Positions 14,840 through 22,357 of a stretch of 22,926 nt of DNA are shown piece after piece. Below the pieces are notes generated by a model. That model had not been told where the DNA came from and searched no databases. It saw only the letters and a program-made list of their open reading frames with translations. The position numbers and the translations under genes are program-made. The DNA is from JBDIBB01 sp039812685 (GTDB taxonomy: Bacteria > Acidobacteriota > Vicinamibacteria > Vicinamibacterales > JAFNAJ01), in assembly GCA_039812685.1 (NCBI GenBank), contig JBDIBB010000067.1, positions 1-22,926 of the forward strand. The letters run 5' to 3'. The first letter of the stretch is position 1. The number at the start of each line of letters is the position of its first letter.

Positions 14840-15544
14840 CTACGCAGGCCCGGAAGGCTTTCGCCGCGCCGGAGCGTCCGGATCCTGCTGCGCAGCCGCC
14901 CGATCGGCGACGACCAGCACGCTGGCGCCCGCGACGCGCCCCGCCGGGATACCGGGATCACTGGCGAGCAGCCGCTCGAGGGCGTGACGCTTGTCGGCGC
15001 CCGTGACGAGATAGAGCACCTGTCGCGCGGCGTCCAGCACGGGATAGGTCAGCGTCATCCGGCGATGTCCCTGGTACGGCGTGGTGATCCCCACACGGTC
15101 GCGGGCGTCGAGCACCGGATCGCCGGGTACGAGCGAGGCGGTGTGGCCGTCGGCGCCGAGCCCGAGATGGATCAGGTCGAACCGCGGCGGCAGCGTCTCG
15201 CCGTACCGGCGGGCGGCGGCCTGAAGATCCCCCTCGTCGACCGGCATCGCTTCGAACGCCGGCCGCGCGTCGAGGCGATCCAGCAGGCAGGCCGTGAGCT
15301 GGGTGAGGTTGCGCGCCGGATCGCGTGGCGGCGCAATCCGTTCGTCCACCTGGTAGAGCCGGACCCTGGTCCAGTCGATCGCGGCGCGGGCCAGCCGCAC
15401 GAGCATGCGCTCGGGCGTGCGTCCTCCGCTCAGGGCGAGCGTGAACTGCCGGCGCGCGGCGATGGCCTCGGCGGCGGCGGCGGCGATCGTTGCCGCCGCG
15501 CGCTGCGCGGCCGCCTCGACGCCGGACTCGACGATGAGGCGCAC
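14840..15544 (-). CDS. pgl: 6-phosphogluconolactonase
   Basis: 234 residues, normal length for the DevB/Pgl family. Motifs are LALSGGRTPERM (36-47), YQVDERIAPPRDPARN (about 64-79) and LGLGADGHTASLVPG (about 127-141), the family signature GxGxDGHTASLFPG. It hydrolyses 6-phosphogluconolactone to 6-phosphogluconate, the second step of the oxidative pentose phosphate pathway, in the cytoplasm. It starts at GTG 15544, 4 bases after the gnd stop, and is the last gene of the GH15-zwf-kinase-gnd-pgl operon. The Shine-Dalgarno is weak and lies within the end of gnd, so translation is probably coupled. Confidence 0.95.
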   Translation of the reverse strand: MRLIVESGVEAAAQRAAATIAAAAAEAIAARRQFTLALSGGRTPERMLVRLARAAIDWTRVRLYQVDERIAPPRDPARNLTQLTACLLDRLDARPAFEAMPVDEGDLQAAARRYGETLPPRFDLIHLGLGADGHTASLVPGDPVLDARDRVGITTPYQGHRRMTLTYPVLDAARQVLYLVTGADKRHALERLLASDPGIPAGRVAGASVLVVADRAAAQQDPDAPARRKPSGPA

Positions 15545-15548
15545 GGCG

Positions 15549-16562
15549 CTACCGCTTCTCGTGATGGCCGCCGAAGGCCGCGCGCATCGCCGACAGGACG
15601 CGGTCGGCGAAGTCGCCCTCGCCGCGCGAGGAGAAGCGCTGGTAGAGCGCGGCGCTCAGCACCGGTGCCGGGACGGCCTCGTCGATGGCGGCCTTGATCG
15701 TCCAGCGGCCTTCGCCCGAATCGGAGACCCGCCCGGCGAAGTGGCTGAGATCCGGCGATTCGATCAGCGCGCCGGCGGTAAGGTCGAGGAGCCAGCTGGC
15801 GATCACGCTGCCGCGCCGCCAGAGTTCCGCCACGTCGGCGATGTCGATGTCGTAGCGGTAATGGGCGGGATCCCTGAGCGGCGTGGTCTCGGCATCCGCG
15901 TCGTGTCCGCGCAGGCCGACGTTGGCGTGCCTGAGGACGTTCAGGCCCTCGGCATAGGCCGCCATCAGGCCGTATTCGATGCCGTTGTGCACCATCTTCA
16001 CGAAGTGCCCGGCTCCGGCCGGCCCGCAGTGGAGCCACCCGTGTTCGGCGGTGCCGCCTCGCGCGTCGCGCCCCGGCGTGCGGGGCGCCGACTCGATCGC
16101 GGGCGCGAGCGCGGCGAACACCGGCGTGAGGCGCTGCACGGCGCCGGCCTCGCCGCCGATCATCTGGCAATAGCCGCGCTCCAGGCCCCAGACGCCGCCA
16201 CTGGTGCCGACATCCACGTAGTGCAGGCCGTGTGCCGCGAGTTCCTCCGCGCGGCGGATGTCGTCGATGTAGTAGGAGTTGCCGCCGTCGACGATCGTGT
16301 CCTCGGGCGAGAGCAGCGGAACCAGTTCGGTGATGACGCCATCGACGAGCGCGGCGGGAATCATCAGCCACACGGCGCGCGGTGCCGCCAGCCGGCCCAC
16401 CAGGTCGGCGAGCGAGGTGGCGCCGACGGCGCCGCCGGCCACCAGCGCGGCCACCGCGTCGGGAGATCGATCGTGCACGACGCAGGCGATGTCGGCGCGC
16501 ATGAGACGGCGCGCCATGTTGGCGCCCATCCGTCCGAGTCCAACCATGCCCAGCTGGTTCAT
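15549..16562 (-). CDS. gnd: 6-phosphogluconate dehydrogenase, short (decarboxylating, YqeC/GndA-like) form
   Basis: 337 residues, the short class; classical Gnd is about 470. The Rossmann motif GLGRMGANMARR (8-19) opens the protein. Other landmarks are DGGNSYYIDD (92-101), VGTSGGVWGLERGYCQMIGG (118-137; SGG loop) and GHFVKMVHNGIEYGLM (185-200) with catalytic Lys189 and Asn193. It oxidises and decarboxylates 6-phosphogluconate to ribulose 5-phosphate. Family knowledge: short forms are often NAD-dependent; here Asp31 at the end of beta-2 (VVHDRSPD) also suggests NAD, by inference. The ATG at 16562 overlaps the kinase stop by ATGA and has AGGAG six bases upstream, within the kinase gene. Confidence 0.94.
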   Translation of the reverse strand: MNQLGMVGLGRMGANMARRLMRADIACVVHDRSPDAVAALVAGGAVGATSLADLVGRLAAPRAVWLMIPAALVDGVITELVPLLSPEDTIVDGGNSYYIDDIRRAEELAAHGLHYVDVGTSGGVWGLERGYCQMIGGEAGAVQRLTPVFAALAPAIESAPRTPGRDARGGTAEHGWLHCGPAGAGHFVKMVHNGIEYGLMAAYAEGLNVLRHANVGLRGHDADAETTPLRDPAHYRYDIDIADVAELWRRGSVIASWLLDLTAGALIESPDLSHFAGRVSDSGEGRWTIKAAIDEAVPAPVLSAALYQRFSSRGEGDFADRVLSAMRAAFGGHHEKR

Positions 16563-17236
16563 GTGCCGCTCCTGAAGACCGGGTCCTGCCACAGGCGGAA
16601 GGCGCCGGTGAAGGCGTAGTCGTTGCTGCCCAGCCGCACGCCGTCGGGCGGCGCGTCGAGGTGCCGGATGTTTCCGCCGCCCAGCACGATGTCGTCCGGC
16701 TGCAGCGCGGCGCGGAACAGGCCCACCACGCGCCAGACGTGCTGGCGCCATTGGTCGAGTCCCATCGCGTCGAGGGCGTGCTGGCCGAGGAAGGCCTCGT
16801 AGCTGCGGCCGTCGCGATAGGGCAGGTGCGCCAGTTCCATCGGCTGGACCACGCCATCGAGGATCATGGCGGAACCCAGGCCCGTGCCCAGGCCGAGAAA
16901 GAGCATGTGGCCGCCATCGTACGAGCCGATGGCCTGCATCGCGGCATCGTTGACCACGCGCGCCGGACACTTGAATGCCTGCTCGAAATCGAAGCCGACC
17001 CACCCCTCGCCGAGGTGCGCCGGGCTGGTGACGATCCTGCCGCGGCGCACGACGGAGGGAAAACCGATCGCGATCGCGCCGTAGGTCCAGTCGGCGGTGA
17101 GGGCCTTGACAGCGTGCACCATCATGGCCGGCGTCATCGCGGGCCCGGACGGCGCCATCCGCTCCTGCTGGCGGGGCAGGCCCGATCGCAGCACCTTCAC
17201 GTGGCTGCCGCCGACGTCGATGCCGAGCACGTTCAT
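16559..17236 (-). CDS. ROK-family sugar kinase, polyphosphate-glucokinase-like
   Basis: 225 residues, shorter than typical PPGK (about 250-270). The phosphate-1 motif GIDVGGSHVK (5-14) begins the protein, followed by AIGFPSVVRRGRIVTSP (56-72), catalytic Asp97 in VVNDAAMQAIG, and LGTGLGSAMI (115-124), the second ATP/polyphosphate loop. The usual ROK ExGH is represented by Glu134-x-x-His137 (MELAHL), and no Cys-rich zinc motif is present, both as in PPGK. Predicted reaction: glucose to glucose 6-phosphate using polyphosphate or ATP; donor choice is inferred. It lies between zwf and gnd, overlapping both by ATGA, and has GGGAGG six bases before its ATG, so its product should feed zwf directly. 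Confidence 0.85.
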   Translation of the reverse strand: MNVLGIDVGGSHVKVLRSGLPRQQERMAPSGPAMTPAMMVHAVKALTADWTYGAIAIGFPSVVRRGRIVTSPAHLGEGWVGFDFEQAFKCPARVVNDAAMQAIGSYDGGHMLFLGLGTGLGSAMILDGVVQPMELAHLPYRDGRSYEAFLGQHALDAMGLDQWRQHVWRVVGLFRAALQPDDIVLGGGNIRHLDAPPDGVRLGSNDYAFTGAFRLWQDPVFRSGT

Positions 17237-18609
17237 CGCGCGCCTCCCGGCGCCTTCCAGCCGCCCACGTCCGCCGTCAGCCGGTCGGCTTCGGCGGGGC
17301 CCCAGGCGCCCGGCGCGTATGCGTGGACCGGCGTCGCGTTGCCGAGCACGGGCCCGACGACCTCCCATGCCGCGTCCACCGCGTCCTGCCGCGTGAAGAG
17401 CGTCTGGTCGCCCTGCATCGCGTCGCCGAGGAGGCGCTCGTACGGGCTCATCTCGTCGCCGGCGCCGCGATCGATGAGCGCCAGTTCGTGCGGCTCGCCC
17501 GTCATCGCCTCGCCCGGTGTCTTGGTGAGCACCCCGAGGGCGATGCGGAGATCGGGCGTGAGGCGGAGGCGGAGGTAGTTGCCCTGCCCGGGCGCCATGG
17601 CCGTCAGCGGCGGCCGCTTGAGCTCCACGCAGACCTCGGTGGCGGTTACCGGCAGGTGCTTGCCCGCCCGGATGAAGAACGGCACGCCGTCCCAGCGCCA
17701 CGAGTCGATCGTGAACCGGAGCGCGGCGTAGGTCTCCACGCTGGAGTCGGCGGCGACGCCGGGCTCGGCGCGATAGCCCGTGAACTGCCCGCGCACCACG
17801 TCTTCGGGCCGCAGGGGCCGGATCTGCCGGAAGAGCTTGGCCTGCTCGTCGCGGATCGCGTCGGGATAGGACGTGGCGGGCGGCTCCATCGCGACGAAGC
17901 CGATGACCTGCATCAGGTGATTCTGGACGACGTCGCGGATTGCGCCGGCCTCCTCGTAGAACGCGCCGCGGCCCTCCACGCCGAACGCCTCGGCCATCGT
18001 CACCTGCACGCTCTCGACGAAATGCCGGTTCCAGATCGGCTCGAGGAAGCTGTTGGCGAAGCGGAAGACGAGCAGGTTCTGCACCGCCTCCTTGCCGAGA
18101 TAGTGATCGATCCGGAACACCGCCGATTCGTCGAAGACCGTGTGGATGATCCGGCTCAGCTCACGCGCCGAGGCGAGGTCGCGCCCGAAGGGCTTCTCGA
18201 CGATCACGCGCGCGCTGGCCGCGCAGCCCGACTCCCCGAGGTGCCGGATCACCACGGGAAACAGCGACGGCGGGATGGCGAGGTAGTGGATCGGCGCGCG
18301 GGCGCCGGCAAGCGCCGTCCGGAGCGCGGCGAAGGTGGCCGGATCGTGGTAGTCGCCCGACACGTAGCGCAGCAGTGACGAGAGCTTGGCGAACGCCGGC
18401 TCGTCGACGCCGCCATGTTCCGCGATCGACTGCCGGGCCCGCTCGCGAAAGCGCTCGAGCGGCCAGTCGGGCAGGGCGACGCCGACGACCGGCCCGACGA
18501 GGTGACCGCGGCGGACCAGCGCCTGCAGCGCCGGGAAGATCTTCTTGTAGGCCAGATCGCCGGTGGCGCCGAAGAAAACCACCGCGTCGGAGGTGAGGGG
18601 TGCGGTCAT
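17233..18609 (-). CDS. zwf: Glucose-6-phosphate 1-dehydrogenase
   Basis: 458 residues, within the usual range. The N-terminal Rossmann motif is FFGATGDLAYKKIFPAL (12-28), followed by VIVEKPFGRDL (135-145) and the active-site signature RIDHYLGKEAVQNLL (166-180), then FVESVQVTMAEAFGVEGRG. It oxidises glucose 6-phosphate to 6-phosphogluconolactone with NADP (or NAD). The ATG at 18609 overlaps the GH15 stop by ATGA, and its own TGA overlaps the kinase ATG in the same way. No clear Shine-Dalgarno precedes it, so translation is probably coupled to the GH15 gene. No opcA is present nearby. Confidence 0.97.
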   Translation of the reverse strand: MTAPLTSDAVVFFGATGDLAYKKIFPALQALVRRGHLVGPVVGVALPDWPLERFRERARQSIAEHGGVDEPAFAKLSSLLRYVSGDYHDPATFAALRTALAGARAPIHYLAIPPSLFPVVIRHLGESGCAASARVIVEKPFGRDLASARELSRIIHTVFDESAVFRIDHYLGKEAVQNLLVFRFANSFLEPIWNRHFVESVQVTMAEAFGVEGRGAFYEEAGAIRDVVQNHLMQVIGFVAMEPPATSYPDAIRDEQAKLFRQIRPLRPEDVVRGQFTGYRAEPGVAADSSVETYAALRFTIDSWRWDGVPFFIRAGKHLPVTATEVCVELKRPPLTAMAPGQGNYLRLRLTPDLRIALGVLTKTPGEAMTGEPHELALIDRGAGDEMSPYERLLGDAMQGDQTLFTRQDAVDAAWEVVGPVLGNATPVHAYAPGAWGPAEADRLTADVGGWKAPGGAR

Positions 18610-21014
18610 GGCGTTGCTGCTGCCGGCGCCGGTGGAACGACGAGGATCTCGAAGTTGGCACCCTCCCAGCGCCCGTCGCTGATCCACTGGAAGGTGAAGA
18701 CGATCCGGCGCCCGGGGTCGAGCGCGGCCGTGTCGAGATCGGCCACGTGGATGCCGAGGCCGGTGTCGCGCGTCGCGACGTCGCGGGTGGTCTGCCAGCC
18801 GTCGCCGCTCCAGTGGACGAGCGCGGTCGCCAGCACTTCGATCCGGAGCCGCCTGCCGGCCGGGATCTGCCGTTCCTGCCGGTCGAAGCGCCACACGTGG
18901 AACAGCGCGTCGCGCCGTTCCACCTGGTAGCGCTGCACCGTCTGCGGCGGCGTGTCGAAGACGGCGTGGTCGGCCAGCGACCGGCGCAGCTTGAGGTACT
19001 CGGCGTGCGCCCAGCACAGCGGCATCGCCGACCCGGCTGGTCGACCGCGAAACAACTCGCGGGACGGGATGTCGGCGGCGTCCCAGCTCTGCTCGGGGAG
19101 CAGGCCGTCGTCGTTGGCGAGCGCGGCGAATGTCCGCAGCAGTTGGACAGCGCGGTCGCGGCGGCCAGCGGCCAGTTCGTAGTGCGCGCGTTCGCCGGTG
19201 AGCAACGGCCACGGGCGGCCGATGCCGATGCCATCAAACGGCGAGCCATCCGCGTGCTCGCCGTAGCCATCGCCGTTGTAGCGGTACCAGGAAGGCCCCC
19301 CGGGCAACTCGACCTCGAGCAGGGCATCGATGACCTTCACGGTGTTCACGATGCGGGGATCCTCAGCGGCGCGCAGGCCGAAGCGCACGAGCGACAGCGC
19401 GTCGGGGCTGACCACGTCGGTGGCCGGTCGGGCCGCATCGTCGGCGGGCCGGTTCTTGATGATCACGTCGCGCTGGGCGGGATCGGGCGGTGCGATGCGG
19501 ATGTAGTGACCCTCCACGCCGTGGTCGCGGCAGAGCGTGGTGCCGGCAGCGTAGGTGCGGCGATCGATCAGGGCATTCCAGTCGTCGGCCGTCTCGCGCA
19601 GGTAGCCGGCGATGGCGGGCTCGAACGTGTCGGCGAGTTCCGCGGCGACCAGCAGCGCCGCCACCTCGACCGCCATCGTGAACGGTGTGTAGCCGGCGTC
19701 CTCCTCCCAGCGGTCCTGCCCCGTGACAGGGCCATGGCTGACGAGGAACGCGGCGGCCCGACGCACCATGGGCCACAGGCTGGCCACCTGGTGTTCGTCG
19801 AGCGCGCGATGCCGCCTGGCGAGATCGACGAGGAGAATCGGCAGGCCGGCCTCGTCCACCTGGACGCCGGACCAGTAGGCCCTGCCATCGAGCCACATGT
19901 TCTGGGGCCAGCGGCCGTCGGCTTCCTGCGTCACCTGGAGGTAGTGCAGGACGCGGCGCACGTCACCGTGCGCCCCGGTGGCCAGCAGCGCCCCGGCGCT
20001 CATCACCAGGTCGCGCGGCCAGACCAGGTGGTAGCCACCCAGATCTCCGTCCCCCTTGGCCACGCCCCAGGGGATCGACAGCGATGCGATGAGCCCACCC
20101 GGGAAGCGCGCCGACTCGTGGGTCATCAGGACGGCCGTCGAGACGCGGAACAGGTTGCGGCCGCCGCCGGGCGGCAGGTCCGGCTCGCGCAGGTCCTGCT
20201 GCCAGTCCCGCCAATCGCGGCAGTACTCACGCGCCGCGGCCTCGAAGCCGGCGTAGAGCGACGCCACCGCCCGATGACCCGCCTCGGAGGTGTTCTGCCC
20301 GAAGCCGATGGCGATCACGAACGGCTCATCGCTCGCGAGCGGAATCTCCCCGGTGAGCGCCACGTTGCCGTGCTCGGCGATCGTCCATTCGTCCACCAGC
20401 CGCCCGTGCGCCCGCAACTGTTGCCAACCGTCGGAGGCGCCGACGAACCCCACCGACCGCGCGACCCAGGGCGTGCTGCCGGCCAGCGCCAGCGCGGTGC
20501 CCGGCTTGCGTGCCCAGAGCATCGGGATGCCCTTGTAGTCGCCGATCAGGGCGGTGTTGTCGTTGCCGGCGTTCCGCAGGTGAGGCGCGAGAATGGCGAA
20601 CAGGCGGTAATCGGTGCGTGCCCCGTGCAGTGCCTCGAAGGTGACCCGCTGCAGAACCACCTCGCGGCGCGGATCGGCAATCACCTCCTTGGTGATCCGA
20701 TAGCGGTCGTCGAGGGCGGTGTTGACGAGGCGATAGGCCGGAATGCCGTCGCCCATCGTCGTCATTTCCTGGCGCGTGTGACGCTTCTCCTCGGAGAAAT
20801 AGCCGTCGGGGCCGGTGACGATGAGGCCCATGTCGCGCGTGCAGGCCTGATCGACGCGCGGGTAGTAGATTTCGTTCAGGATGCCGTGGCTCAGCGTGAA
20901 CCACACGCGGCCGGCCTTGCCGATGGCTGCGCCGACGCCGCTCTTGGCGCTCGAGGTCCACCGCGCATCGAGGCCTCGAGCGCCTGGCGCGGGCCGGGAT
21001 GAAGGGTCCGACAT
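18606..21014 (-). CDS. Cytoplasmic GH15 glucoamylase/glucodextranase-like glucosidase
   Basis: 802 residues. There is no signal peptide. An N-terminal beta-sandwich (about 15-270, ARWTSSAKSGVGAA opening) precedes the (alpha/alpha)6 GH15 domain with GGYHLVWPRDL (326-336). General acid Glu437 lies in DRWEEDAGYTPFT and general base Glu641 in LPEQSWD. A C-terminal beta domain (about 680-802) follows. This architecture is that of glucodextranase and bacterial GH15 glucoamylases or trehalases, which invert alpha-glucosidic bonds and release glucose. Cytoplasmic location and the following kinase and zwf point to an internal alpha-glucan, maltodextrin or trehalose; substrate is inferred. First gene of the operon. 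AGGAG abuts the ATG with no spacing, so it may not act as a Shine-Dalgarno; a TATCTT box suggests a leaderless mRNA. Confidence 0.92.
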   Translation of the reverse strand: MSDPSSRPAPGARGLDARWTSSAKSGVGAAIGKAGRVWFTLSHGILNEIYYPRVDQACTRDMGLIVTGPDGYFSEEKRHTRQEMTTMGDGIPAYRLVNTALDDRYRITKEVIADPRREVVLQRVTFEALHGARTDYRLFAILAPHLRNAGNDNTALIGDYKGIPMLWARKPGTALALAGSTPWVARSVGFVGASDGWQQLRAHGRLVDEWTIAEHGNVALTGEIPLASDEPFVIAIGFGQNTSEAGHRAVASLYAGFEAAAREYCRDWRDWQQDLREPDLPPGGGRNLFRVSTAVLMTHESARFPGGLIASLSIPWGVAKGDGDLGGYHLVWPRDLVMSAGALLATGAHGDVRRVLHYLQVTQEADGRWPQNMWLDGRAYWSGVQVDEAGLPILLVDLARRHRALDEHQVASLWPMVRRAAAFLVSHGPVTGQDRWEEDAGYTPFTMAVEVAALLVAAELADTFEPAIAGYLRETADDWNALIDRRTYAAGTTLCRDHGVEGHYIRIAPPDPAQRDVIIKNRPADDAARPATDVVSPDALSLVRFGLRAAEDPRIVNTVKVIDALLEVELPGGPSWYRYNGDGYGEHADGSPFDGIGIGRPWPLLTGERAHYELAAGRRDRAVQLLRTFAALANDDGLLPEQSWDAADIPSRELFRGRPAGSAMPLCWAHAEYLKLRRSLADHAVFDTPPQTVQRYQVERRDALFHVWRFDRQERQIPAGRRLRIEVLATALVHWSGDGWQTTRDVATRDTGLGIHVADLDTAALDPGRRIVFTFQWISDGRWEGANFEILVVPPAPAAATP

Positions 21015-21021
21015 CTCCTGA

Positions 21022-21027
21022 AAGATA
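21022..21027 (-). promoter_or_regulatory. Candidate -10 box (TATCTT) of the GH15-zwf-kinase-gnd-pgl operon
   Basis: TATCTT (minus strand) fits TANNNT and ends exactly seven bases before the ATG at 21014, so transcription would begin at or next to the start codon. No -35 box is recognisable at 17 bases. It shares the 95-base divergent region with the DUF5009 promoter. Confidence 0.45.
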
Positions 21028-21096
21028 CACGAGCCGCGTCACCGGCGGGCGCCGATTCGCGCGGGATCGGGGCTGGCCCGGTCGCCCGATCGGCGT

Positions 21097-21102
21097 TAAG
21101 CT
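21097..21102 (+). promoter_or_regulatory. Candidate -10 box (TAAGCT) giving a leaderless DUF5009 mRNA
   Basis: TAAGCT fits TANNNT and ends exactly seven bases before the GTG at 21110. No Shine-Dalgarno is present. The match of spacing with the divergent GH15 gene supports a shared leaderless layout; the -35 region is not convincing. Confidence 0.4.
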
Positions 21103-21109
21103 CTGCGGC

Positions 21110-22255
21110 GTGAACACCACCGCGCCCACCTCCGCGCCCGTCCGCCTCCAGTCGCTCGACGTGTTTCGCGGCCTGACGATGGCCTCGATGGTGATCGTCA
21201 ACAACCCGGGCGACTGGGGACACGTGTACGCGCCGCTGCTGCACGCCCAGTGGCACGGCGTGACGCCGACGGACCTCATCTTCCCCTTCTTCCTCTTCAT
21301 CGTCGGCTTCTCCGTGACGCTGTCGCGCAAGAGCGGGAGGTGGTCGTCGATTCTCGCGCGCGCGCTGAAGATCATCGGGCTGGGCCTGCTCCTGGCGTGG
21401 TACCTGAAGTTCTCGTTCGCGACCCTGCGGCTGCCCGGCGTGCTGCAGCGCATTGGGCTGTGCTACCTCTTTGCGGCCTCCCTCTACCACCTCTGCGGCC
21501 TGCGCGCCGCCGCGTGGACGCCGGTCGCGCGCGACCGGTTCACCGCGGTCGTGGCGGCCGCGGTGGCGGCGGTGGCGCTGCTCGGCTACTGGGCGATTCT
21601 CATGCTGGTGCCGGGCGGCTCCGGCGTTGCGGGCGATCTCACGCCCGAAGGGAACATCGGCGCGGTGATCGATCGCGCCCTCATGGCGGGGCACCTCTAC
21701 AGACCGATGTTCGATCCTGAGGGCCTGCTGAGCACCATCCCGGCCGTCGGGACCACGCTGCTCGGCGTGCTGGCGGGCCTCGGGTTCCGCAACATGGCGT
21801 CGCTCCCACACCGCGCGGCCGGGCTGGCCGCGGCCGGCGCGGTGACGGCGGCCGTGGGCTGGACCTGGGGACTGGCGTTGCCGCTGAACAAGAACCTGTG
21901 GACGAGTTCCTACGCGGTCTACACGGCGGGCCTCGGCGCGTTGCTGCTCGCGCTCTGCGTCTGGCTGGTCGACGTCCGCGGCTGGCGTCGCGCGGCGTAC
22001 CCGTTTGTCGTGCTCGGCACCAACGCCATCACGCTCTACGTGCTCTCCGGCCTGATCGCGAAGACGATCGGGTACGTGACGCTCGCCGGGCCCGACGGGA
22101 CGACGCAGTCGCTGCAGGCGGCGATCTATCGCACGGTCTTCGTGCCGCTGGCGTCACCGATCAACGCGTCGCTGCTGTTTGCCGTGGCCAATCTGGCCGT
22201 CCTCTACGTGGTGTTGTGGGCGATGTACAGACGGGGCATCTTTCTCAAGGTGTGA
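21110..22255 (+). CDS. Multi-pass membrane acyltransferase, DUF5009/HGSNAT (NagX)-like
   Basis: 381 residues from the GTG at 21110. The opening RLQSLDVFRGLTMASMVIVNN and HAQWHGVTPTDLIFPFFLF match the heparan-alpha-glucosaminide N-acetyltransferase-like family, with a conserved His near residue 41-45 preceding the first long helix. About ten transmembrane helices follow, with family segments LRLPGVLQRIGLCYLFAA, DPEGLLSTIPAVGTTLLG and PFVVLGTNAITLYVLSG. In animals the family moves an acetyl group across the lysosomal membrane to glucosamine; bacterial members (NagX) accompany amino-sugar use but mostly lack direct proof. It is divergent from the GH15 operon. An earlier in-frame ATG (20999) lies inside the GH15 gene and is rejected. 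Confidence 0.87.
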   Translation: MNTTAPTSAPVRLQSLDVFRGLTMASMVIVNNPGDWGHVYAPLLHAQWHGVTPTDLIFPFFLFIVGFSVTLSRKSGRWSSILARALKIIGLGLLLAWYLKFSFATLRLPGVLQRIGLCYLFAASLYHLCGLRAAAWTPVARDRFTAVVAAAVAAVALLGYWAILMLVPGGSGVAGDLTPEGNIGAVIDRALMAGHLYRPMFDPEGLLSTIPAVGTTLLGVLAGLGFRNMASLPHRAAGLAAAGAVTAAVGWTWGLALPLNKNLWTSSYAVYTAGLGALLLALCVWLVDVRGWRRAAYPFVVLGTNAITLYVLSGLIAKTIGYVTLAGPDGTTQSLQAAIYRTVFVPLASPINASLLFAVANLAVLYVVLWAMYRRGIFLKV

Positions 22256-22283
22256 GGCGAGGGGGGGCGGCACGCGGTGCGCC

Positions 22284-22300
22284 GGCGGGCGGGTTGCCCG
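22284..22300 (+). terminator. Short GC hairpin after the DUF5009 gene
   Basis: GCGGGC (22284-22289) and GCCCGC (22295-22300) pair around GGGTT, 28 bases past the stop codon. No T-tract follows. Its right arm overlaps the predicted -35 box of the next gene, so termination and initiation signals may be interleaved. Confidence 0.35.
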
Positions 22301-22321
22301 CGCGCGAGGAACCACATAGCA
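22293..22321 (+). promoter_or_regulatory. Candidate sigma-70 promoter of the HTH_25 gene
   Basis: TTGCCC (22293-22298, four of six) is followed after exactly 17 bases by TAGCAT (22316-22321). Predicted start is near 22328, leaving a leader of about 30 bases with GGAG at 22348-22351 before the GTG at 22358. Confidence 0.45.
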
Positions 22322-22357
22322 TGACGGGCTGCCACACGCGGTGGCGCGGAGCGGAAC

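Noticed and set aside
18600..21002. 800-codon plus-strand open frame opposite the GH15 gene
   Set aside because: It mirrors the GH15 gene almost exactly. The GH15 strand carries both catalytic Glu motifs, while the antisense product has no recognisable domain or start signal.
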